In this document: piece by piece, positions 9,573 to 16,990 of the stretch
Position numbering within the stretch: position 1 is the stretch's first letter
Layout of the letters: every line of letters starts with the position of its first letter
Assembly: GCA_002179805.1 (NCBI GenBank)
Contig: NAVB01002049.1
Location: forward strand, 1-16,990
Origin: Acanthamoeba lenticulata
Taxonomy: Eukaryota > Discosea > Longamoebia > Acanthamoebidae
Length of the DNA: 16,990 bases
Direction of reading: 5' to 3'
Translations under genes and position numbers: made by a program
Notes under the pieces: generated by a model
What the model saw: only the letters and a program-made list of their open reading frames with translations
Told to the model about the DNA's origin: nothing
Database searches by the model: none

Positions 9573-9791
9573 GCCATATTAAGAACTTGAGCCAATGCAC
9601 AGGATGCACTCAACCGACCGAGAATGGAAGCGCGTACAAGGAGACAGCAGAGGACGATTGGGTCGGGACCCTGCTAAATGCTCTCTTTAGTGCAGCACAC
9701 CTCTGCATCTCTCTTTGCTCGAGCTTTTGCGATGTGTATTTTATTTTTTCTTTTCGCCCTCCTTTTTCCCATTTTTGTTTTTCTCTTTCTC
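9573..9791 (-). promoter_or_regulatory. Nucleoporin-NFU1 intergenic region, A-rich on sense strand
   Basis: This gap separates the nucleoporin stop (9792) from the likely NFU1 ATG. On the sense strand it is A/purine-rich at about 9730-9790 (GAAAAAATAAAATACA near 9740-9755) and holds GACCCAATCG near 9655-9664. A four-codon upstream ORF starts at ATG 9577, five bases before the favoured NFU1 ATG and in another frame. It must hold the nucleoporin 3' end signal and the NFU1 promoter; which elements act is not shown. Confidence 0.3.
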
Positions 9792-12700
9792 TCAGGGCTT
9801 GACGAGGGGCGGAGCAGCGAGGAAGCGCGCGGAGAGGGACGACAGGACAGCCAGGCGCGCATCCGGCGGCAGCGGCTGGCGAGCGATGAGGCCAAAGCTG
9901 AAGAGACCTCCGTCCAAGCTCTCGACAGAAGGCAAGGCGGTGAGGCCCGCTAAGACCTCCCGCGACATCTGGGCCAAGCACACCTGCTGCTCCCTGGTTG
10001 GACGCGCCGGGGGGGGGGGTGTTGGCGAGGGTGAGCACCACCGTCACGGATGCTTGCAAGGGGACGACAGCATTCGAGTTTGGGGAAAGGAGGGGGAGAA
10101 GGAGGAGGAGGAGGGGTGTCGATAAAAGTAGTAGCAGTACTTGGTGAGGGTGGACTTGGCTGCCGCGTCAGCAATATCGCGGCTTAGCTCGGTGGCCGCC
10201 TTGTGCAGGTGGGGCGGTACCTCACGCCCACTCACGTCCTTGAGAAGCGAGAGGAGCGGCACACATACGTGAGTGTCCTTCCCGCCCTCTCGACGGACGT
10301 CCAAGGCTTCACCTTGGCGTACAGAGGGCACGGGGTGAAGGAGAACGTACGTGGGTGGCGCGACACAGATCGAGGTAGCGCAGGAAGAGGCCTCCGCCGG
10401 TCCTCCACTCGACCTCCTCGATGGCGTACGTGTGCAACTGGAGTTCCTCGAGCCACGCACGCAAGCTTTCGGCGTCGTGGCGCAGCACAGCCTTGGGGCC
10501 GAAATGGGTCACAACCTGGAGAATCCCAACAAACACCATCACCACCACCACCATGGGCGGAAGCCCCCCTCCGGGATCAGTCATCAGCCCTGTCGGGGAG
10601 GATGCGTCCAGGAGAGGGGGGGGGGGCTCTTGCTCCCCCACGAACCAAGCTATGCAACTCCTTCCATCGCCCGGCACGGCGGAGGTGAGTCGCTTGCGCC
10701 GTCTTGTTGCCAACGTAGCCGGCACGCCACGCCTGCACCACCACACACGCGTGCCCACAACTGGGTGAGCTTCCGCCAGGCGAGCTTTGGAAACAAACAC
10801 AATACAATACAACACAACACAACACGCAAATGTGCCTGGCCTGTCTCAGAGGAGGGACGGGAGGAGTACCAAGGCCTCATACAGGAGCGGTTCGGCGAGA
10901 CCGAGCCGCTGCGTTAGGAAGCTGAAGGCGTCATGATGGGCCGCCCGATTCTCCTCCGGCAGGGCCAGGTGCCGCGCGATCAGCTCCACAACAGCCCCGT
11001 GCGCTTCCTCCTGGCCCGTATGGAGCATGACATAGACAGCCCACACCCACAGACCTGCCGCTTCGAGCTGCCACCCACCAACGGGGGAGGGGAGGGAAAG
11101 GGAGGGAAGGGGGAAGGAGAAGCTTCATGAGCCGGTTCCAAAAGGGCAGGAGATGCGCAGCGCGATCCCGATGGGGACGGGAAGGGAGGAGATGGAGGAT
11201 GGAAAGGGAGAAGGGAAAGGCACGGCGCTAACCTGCGAGGCGTAGTGGAGGTGGTAGTGGTGGGCCCGTGGCGTGGGCGCCAGGCCCAAGGCCTGAAGGG
11301 CGCCGAGCAGGTGCCAGGGCAGATGATAGTCGCCCAGCTCGGGCGTGTGGGCCAAGGGACTCAAGGCGCCCGCCCCCGTAGACTTGCGCACGTAGGTGGC
11401 CAGCAGCTCGTACACAGCATCGTTGGCTCTGCGGGTCAATGGTGTACATCGACTTGGTAAGACTCCTCTGATGTTCCCCCCAATTTCCCTCTTCCAAAGG
11501 GCAAACAACAAACCTGCTGTGGAGGGGCGCGCCACCGGCAAGGGCGGCGCTAAAGGCCGAGGCGTCCTCCTTGCGCTTTCTCACGGCGGGGCGTTCCTGC
11601 CGCCGTGCCTGATGCGTCACATAGGTGGGCTCAGGGCGAGGGGCATTGCCGCCCGCAACAAGAGCGTCGTAGCGGAAGAGGGCGCTGCCCAAGCCCTCGC
11701 CCGTTTCTCCTGCGAACCACAGCGAAGCGGCGAGCCATCGTCGCCACTCCCATCCACCGACGCCTCTGCGGAGAATTGACAGGATGATTATTTATCACAA
11801 CAGAGCGATTTTTGGTGGTCATGATGATGATGAAGAAGAAGAAGAAGAAGAGGGAGCAAAGACTGTACTGCTCAAGCGTGGCAAGACGGCCGCCCAAGAG
11901 AGCATAGACAGTGAGGCGTAACGGATGCATGTGCTCGCCGTGGCCCTTGCTCAACCAGAACTTGACCTGCGCATCGAGGTCTTTGCGGAGTGAAGCCTCA
12001 CCGGCACGCGGGACCAGCATGGCCAGGTGCAGGTCCTTTCGCTCCAGGGCCTGTTGATTGGGGAGAGAGAGAGAGAGAGAGAAAAAAAAAGGAAAAGAGA
12101 AGAGATATTTCGGGGGGGGGGTTAGGCGAGCAGCGCCAGGCACCACTGCTTCAAACGTGGGCGGCCAACGAAACAGTAACAGCAACGCACCAGCTTGACA
12201 GCATCCTCGAGCTGATGAATGGACAGCAGCGTCAGCAGGCGGTGGAGGTAGGTGGCCTCGCCCTCGGAACCGCTCTCCCCTTGCCTCAGCTGGTGTTTGA
12301 CCTGCAAGCACCCCGCTCCCGGTGAGGATGAACAAGACAAAAAGCGGGGTGGCCATCGCTATACCTCGTCGTCCCGCCTGAAGGTCGTCTCCAGCCAGTG
12401 GCCGAGGGCGTTGCGACGAGCCATCTCTTTCCACTTGGAGCGCTCGGCTTCGCCGTCTTCGGTGTTGGCCAAATAGTACTCGAGACCTGGAGGGGGGAAG
12501 GGCAACAGATGGGGCCCACCACGACGTGCGTGAGATCCTTTCACCCCTCCCACTCTCCCCAACGCCCATGACAAAAGAGAGAGAGAGAGAGAGAAAGAAA
12601 GAAAGAAAGAGAAAAACAAAAAAGGAGGGAGGCCTACTCTCGTGAGTGCCCCAGAGCGCCTGAGCCAGCGACCACACTTGGTGACTGTGACGCAAATGCA

Positions 12701-14845
12701 GGGCCCTGCTGTCGCCGAGGGCAGGATTGGGTTGCTGCTGTTGCTCACGACAGGTCTGTTCAGCGCTACGTTCGTTGACAGCGATGAACTCACACACGCG
12801 ATCCGGGGCGATGGCCCAATGCTGGGTAGCGCTTCTGCCACCTCCCGCAGCAAGGCGCGCCCCTTGCGTGGCGCCGTTACAGCGGTAGTGGTTCTCCAAT
12901 GCAACCACATATTCGTCTGGTCGTGCGAACATGCGGCCCGACGTCAGCTGATATGCGTCCCGGGGAGGGGCTGCACTCACCCCTTAAAAGGGAGAGGGGG
13001 CGGGGGGTGGGAGAAGGAATGGGAGGGAGGGCAGTCTCCGCACCAGGAGTTCGAGGCGAACAGGAGACGCGCTCCCATCGCACCAGGCCCAGCTGCGCGG
13101 TCTCTGTCTTGGGCGGCCTCAACGGCCCATTGGAAGTTGAGGTGATTGGCAAAGCCATCCCCGAGTGAAACAGGATGCCGCTCGGAGCCCAGCCGACCCG
13201 GAACGAACGGCCGAGGAAGAGGCCCGCGTCAACGACCCGCTCCTCCTTGTCGTGGGTGATGGATCCTTTGCCAAGCGGCACCTGGTCCATGTCTGTGTGC
13301 GCACCAAGCCAAGACATGGTCGCGTCATTTGGCGTGCCCAACTCAGAGCGTGAGGAAGTGTCCTTTGGCCAGCACCCCTTTGGTTTGATGCGATGGAAAC
13401 GGAGCGAACGTGGCGGGGAGGTTGGAGGAGAGGGAAGGGAAGGGGAGGGGGGGGGCTCTTACGGACGGCTCGTGTGGGCGGCAGGGAAAGGGGAACCGAG
13501 GGTGCGACGGCGGGGGGCAGGCTCGTGAAGACTTTGACCGACAGAGGAGACGCGTTGGCGGCAGATGCAGCCGGCTGCTCTACGGGCTCCACGAAGAGTG
13601 ACGTCTGGTATTTGGGGAGGGAGAGCAAGTGCCACCCCCTGAAGTTCAGATACGGCGCAGGCGCACACACGCGCGCCCAGCTGGGCGGAGAACGACACGA
13701 ACCTTCATTTGTTGGATGCGCCGAGCCTCGAGCCCGAGCTGCTGCGGCAGGCTGGGGTTGGGGCTCTGGTTATAAAACCCGTGCGGAGCCGTGGCGAATC
13801 CACCCTGATGCGCGCGAGCCGAATCGGGGTGTCAGCCAACCGGTCGACGCTCCACCACCACCACCATTCCATTGGGGAGTTGTTGAAGAGGGAGGAAGGG
13901 ATGAGGGCGCGCACGCACCGGAGTGAGACGCGATAGTGCAGGCGGTGGAGTGCGGCCTGACACCAGCTCCTCATCGTGGTCCACATCCGCTCTATCTTCG
14001 TCGTAGTCGTCGCCATAGGGCTCGTCGTCAATCCCGTCCTCCTCTTCCGCGTAGTCGTAATGGTTGCCGTCCTCATCGTCATACTGTTCATCCATATTGC
14101 CCACCGCTTCCTCTGATTCGGGCAGCGCACCGTTTTCGTCTTCTTCTTCGGCGTAACTACCCTCTTGTTGCAAGTAGCGAGGAGCCGCGGTTTTGGAGTA
14201 CGTCGGTGTGGCAACTCGAGCGGGCGTTTTGGGTTGGCCACCATGGGTGGTTGGCAGACGGAAAGCAGTACCGCGTCCCTCATCTTCGTCCTCATCTTCG
14301 TCTGAATCGTCTGAATCGTCGGTAGAGAGACCATAGCGGGTGAAGTGCTCAACGGTAAAGGTCCATGTGCCTGAACTTGCACAGTAGGCTAGGAAGCGCG
14401 TGTTGCGGGCGGCTCGGAGACGAGCGACGAAGGCAGACACCGCACAGCCGGGTTCAGGGCGGCAGCCGTGCAGTGCGATGGTGGCAGGTCGGTTCAGGCC
14501 TTGCCCCCGAGGTGGCTTCTGCCAGGCACCGCCTTTCGGGTACACTTCCACCCATCCACGCCCGAATTGAACAAGCTCCTTGATCGTGCTCAACATGGTG
14601 TCGTGCACTTCAGTCACACCCTCCCACCGCACCCAGCCCAAGTCTCGGTGACCGACAGTGAATCCTGCCACTAGGCGTGAATGAGCTTCACCCCGTCGCA
14701 GTTCCTCTCGGTTGGGTAGCGTATAATAATAATCGCTCTCCATCTCAAGTGAAGAGCGTGGCACGACACGAAGAGCACGGCATGCAGACGGGCCTGCCAC
14801 AGAGCGGCATTGGTAAGGGCCTTCATCGTGCATTTCCGGTTCCAT
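9792..14845 (-). CDS. NUP98-NUP96: Nup98 autoproteolytic domain fused to Nup96, lacking FG repeats, 15 exons
   Basis: Exons (minus): 14845-13919, 13804-13703, 13604-13497, 13377-13044, 12982-12638, 12486-12365, 12301-12191, 12050-11869, 11765-11514, 11428-11233, 11067-10870, 10732-10646, 10515-10351, 10238-10141 and 9993-9792, joined in phase to 1142 aa. Residues about 38-169 are the Nup98 autopeptidase domain (YYYTLPNREEL, QKPPRGQGLNRPATIALHG), ending in HF|T at 167-169; human has HFS. An acidic linker follows, then Nup96: GRSFRVGW (435-442), the ALWG block of exon 5, LGDYHLPWHLLGALQALGL and AAGLWVWAVYVMLHTGQ. Nup96 is a scaffold of the nuclear pore Y-complex. Nup98 normally carries about 500 FG/GLFG-rich residues before this domain; here an in-frame TGA precedes the ATG and a divergent gene starts 137 bp upstream. 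Acceptors of exons 4 and 5 have in-frame alternatives. Confidence 0.92.
10796..10825 (-). repeat. acaat/acaac pentamer repeat in nucleoporin intron
   Basis: About five to six pentamers (acaat then acaac) lie in the 137-nt intron 10733-10869. The sense strand reads GTTGT/ATTGT, giving a U/G-rich tract. Confidence 0.75.
11819..11852 (-). repeat. GAT and GAA triplet repeats in nucleoporin intron
   Basis: GAT triplets followed by GAA triplets lie in the intron 11766-11868. On the sense strand this is a TTC/ATC run at the 5' part of the intron. It is not coding in the model. Confidence 0.8.
12063..12087 (-). repeat. GA run with A tract in nucleoporin intron
   Basis: A GA dinucleotide run followed by an A tract lies just beside the exon 8 acceptor (12050/12051); on the sense strand it is the TCTC polypyrimidine tract of the intron 12051-12190. 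Confidence 0.85.
12574..12620 (-). repeat. GA and GAAA repeats in nucleoporin intron
   Basis: A GA run (about 12577-12594) followed by GAAA repeats (about 12594-12612) lies in the intron 12487-12637; the sense strand is TTTC then TCTC. Confidence 0.85.
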
Positions 14846-14982
14846 CACGAATCAAGCCTTGGCGCTCTTTTGTCCCGGTCCTGCTGCCGTGAATTCCAGA
14901 GCAGTAATCTCAGTTATGACAACAATGAAAAAAAAAGGCAAAAGAAAAGTTGGTCGCACTTCGTGTTTGGTTTCGTTCTCTC
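14846..14982. promoter_or_regulatory. Divergent promoter region between nucleoporin and CD36-family genes
   Basis: The two ATGs are 137 bp apart and transcribed away from each other, so this segment must serve as a shared or back-to-back promoter. It contains a nine-base A tract on the plus strand (14928-14936, within AATGAAAAAAAAAGGC) and a second A-rich stretch AAAAGAAAAG just downstream. No TATA box of textbook form was seen. The role is inferred from gene arrangement. Confidence 0.45.
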
Positions 14983-16990
14983 ATGGCCCGCGTGAAAGCC
15001 ACCAAAGGCCAGGTGGCCTGCGCTGTTGCGACAACCCTTCTCCTTCTCGTAGGCGTGCTCCTGTTTGCCGGGAGCTGGCTGGTAAGTTATGAGGTGCAGC
15101 AGACGACCCGTCAAGCAATCATCGATGCAATCCTGATTGACTCTCCGGTGCGTGCTTTCCCCTCTCCTTGCTGCCAACACTGCCTGAACTGACACGTCGA
15201 GGGGCTGAAGGAATCTTCTGGTTTCAATGGGTGGCGGGAGAACTTTGGGGCGGACCGAGGCTCCTCGAACTTGCACCAATACTTTTATTTCTGCAACATC
15301 ACCAACGTGCATGACGTGCTTAACAATGGCGCTCTGCCCATCGTGCAGGAAGTTGGGCCCTACTATTATTGGTACGTTCCTTCATTCTCGTGCTCTGCCT
15401 ATGGCGCGTGCGCACATGTGGCCTCAACTGCACGTTCGGGGGGCTGCCTTGGCGCCAGGCAAAAGAGGACCAACATCGACATTAGCTTTCCCGAGGATGG
15501 CGACAAGGTCTCCTACAACACCTGGTACGTGTGCCCTCCCCTTCACCTTCTTCTCCGCGTGTGTATGGGGTCGCGGGCACAATCTGGCGCCATTCCTGTC
15601 CTCACCAGAGGGGCTGTCCGTGCGCAGGACGCGCTTCGAGTTTCTGGAGGACCTCTCCAACGGGACAGAGGCCGATGTGATCCATTCGGCCAACCCTGCC
15701 TACTTGGGCGCTGTCGCTCTTGCCGGCGGTAATCATCCCAAACGGATACCTCCCCCCCCTTCTAGTGCAGAGGAGAGGATTGCAGGGCCGCCTCACCCAC
15801 TTTATCTCCTCCTTTCTTTTTGGGGTTTGCAGGCGAATTGGATCTGCTCGTGGGCGCCACTGGCCCGAGCATCAAGCTCTTCTTCAACTTCCTGTGGAGG
15901 TGCGCCCACGCGCTTTCCCCATTGATGTCTTTAAGGGAACATTGGGGGGGGGGGATTATCATCGTGATGGACCGTCAGTTGATGCTTTGGTGGGGGGGGG
16001 TGATCACGCGCGCACAGCGACTTTGTGCCGGACTTTGTGCAACAGAGCGTGCCGGATATCCTGAGCGACGCCGTGCGCACCGTCCGGACGGCCACGGGGC
16101 TCTCGCAGGCCGAGTTCCTTTCCGTGTGGGCCAACCACACCACCGAAGCCCTCCCAGTGTGGGACGGCCTGCTGGTCAGCGCCAACAGCACGTCCGGAGC
16201 CAGCGGCATCTCGCCGGCGTCGGCGCAGGCGCTCTTTGACTCGACCACGCCGGCCTCCCTCCTCGACTCCTCGTGGTCGGCCGCCCAGCTCTGGCGTCGG
16301 GCCATCCAGGGCGACCGCTCGTCGCGCGAGGCGCTGGGCGCCAACTTCACCCTCACCGAGCGGCAGGTGGGCATGGTGTGCGCCTGGCTCAACGGCTCCT
16401 TCTACAGCCACTTCACCCGCTCCAACGTCACCTCTCTCTGTGCGCGTCTACTTCCTGCCCCCTCTTCCTCCCGCAGCTCCAGTGCGCTGCTCACCCCCGC
16501 CACACATGTGCACATCCACACACGCACACACGCGCACACGCACACAGGGGGCGTGGAGTCGATCTCCGACCTGGCCTACCTGCAGTGGGGCATGGGCCTC
16601 CTCTCTCAGGTCAATCACTCCCCCTCTCAAGTAGCCGCACATTAGACAGCCGCGTGCCTCACTTCCCGGGAGGCCGGAGGGAAGGAATGACGTCGCTGAC
16701 GTGCTTCTTTCTTTCTTTCTTTCTTTCCCTTTTTTCTCCCGTTTACACACACACACACACGCCTTTTTATACTTGTGGTGGGGCTGGTGGGCGGGGAGCA
16801 GGAATCAGTGAGCACGCTCTATCCGAACACGAGCTTCCCGGCCACCCCGGAGCTCGCCCTCTATTGGCTCTCGTTGGACAAGTTCGGCAGCCTGAGCCTC
16901 GAAACCGTACGTCTCGGTTTCTTTTTTTCTTCTTCTTTTGTTGTTTGAACTCTTGCGGTTTGGGGGAAGGGGAAGGGGGAGCTTTCAGTG
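14983..16990 (+). CDS. CD36/LIMP-2 (scavenger receptor class B) family membrane protein, 5' part
   Basis: Exons: 14983-15147, 15202-15371, 15468-15524, 15628-15728, 15833-15899, 16018-16439, 16548-16609 and 16802-16906, all in phase, giving 383 residues; the gene runs past the window (donor GTACGT at 16907). Residues about 11-32 form the N-terminal membrane anchor (ATTLLLLVGVLLFAG) after a short basic cytosolic tail. The lumenal part shows family landmarks: HQYFYFCNITNVHDVL and PIVQEVGPYYYWTNIDISF, matching the FYFFN-T and VGPY-Y blocks of LIMP-2. Eight N-glycosylation sequons are visible (NIT, NGT, NHT, NST, NFT, NGS, NVT, NTS). The family binds lipids, glycosidases or bacteria at lysosomal and plasma membranes; Dictyostelium LmpA-C act in phagocytosis. 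The second membrane helix and targeting tail lie outside. An acceptor-poor intron 1 (54 nt) is the shortest in the window. Confidence 0.92.
16505..16547 (+). repeat. CA/CG-rich dinucleotide tract in CD36-family intron
   Basis: Interrupted CA repeats with CG steps lie in the intron 16440-16547, ending at the acceptor cacacag. Their translation (His-Thr repeats) is open but is treated as noncoding because the exon-exon join restores the family sequence. Confidence 0.75.
16706..16760 (+). repeat. CTTT tetramer and CA dinucleotide repeats in intron
   Basis: About five to six CTTT units (16706-16727) and a CA run (16745-16760) lie in the intron 16610-16801 of the CD36-family gene, a pyrimidine-rich region upstream of the acceptor at 16801. 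Confidence 0.8.

Noticed and set aside
10533..10554. Run of His codons resembling a His-rich domain
   Set aside because: It is read on the wrong strand and lies in the nucleoporin intron 10516-10645.
11631..12980. Single 449-codon minus-strand ORF
   Set aside because: It contains nucleoporin exons 5 and 8 in frame but reads introns as coding and exons 6, 7 and 9 in the wrong frame; splicing yields conserved Nup96 sequence.
1..16990. Transposon, viral or horizontally acquired element
   Set aside because: No transposase, integrase, reverse transcriptase, capsid, terminal repeat or target-site duplication was seen; composition and splice sites are uniform throughout.

Overview
This window looks like nuclear DNA of a GC-rich, intron-dense, compact protist genome. 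The genes are split into short exons by small GT-AG introns (about 50-230 nt) full of simple repeats, and intergenic gaps are 85-300 nt. A free-living amoebozoan of the Acanthamoeba type fits the gene style and the LIMP-2/CD36-family gene, but that assignment is inference. No prokaryotic, viral or transposon gene was recognised.

Layout: (1) 1-1332, plus strand, the 3' end of an unrecognised protein gene. (2) 1539-1611, plus strand, tRNA-Val(UAC) with a Pol III terminator. (3) Four minus-strand genes packed head to tail: NUP98-NUP96 type nucleoporin (14845-9792), NFU1 (about 9572-8088), NAA15 (7890-2856) and MOB4/phocein (2770-1702). (4) 14983 to the window end, plus strand, the 5' part of a CD36/LIMP-2 family membrane protein, divergent from the nucleoporin across 137 bp.

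Exon models were built by hand from homology and splice phase. For MOB4 (6 exons, 228 aa), NAA15 (19 exons, 860 aa) and the nucleoporin (15 exons, 1142 aa) the joined exons keep one open frame from ATG to stop. The NFU1 core is equally secure, but its N terminus is not. The genes are unrelated housekeeping functions: co-translational N-terminal acetylation, STRIPAK signalling, mitochondrial Fe-S assembly, nuclear pore scaffold, and endolysosomal membrane/phagocytosis. They do not form a pathway.

I found no new multi-gene system. The points most worth checking are a nucleoporin with the Nup98 autoproteolytic domain and Nup96 but no FG-repeat region, a MOB4 that has lost three of its four zinc ligands, a non-standard 5' splice-site consensus (C at +4), an initiator-like T-loop in the tRNA-Val, and A-tracts in short intergenic promoters.
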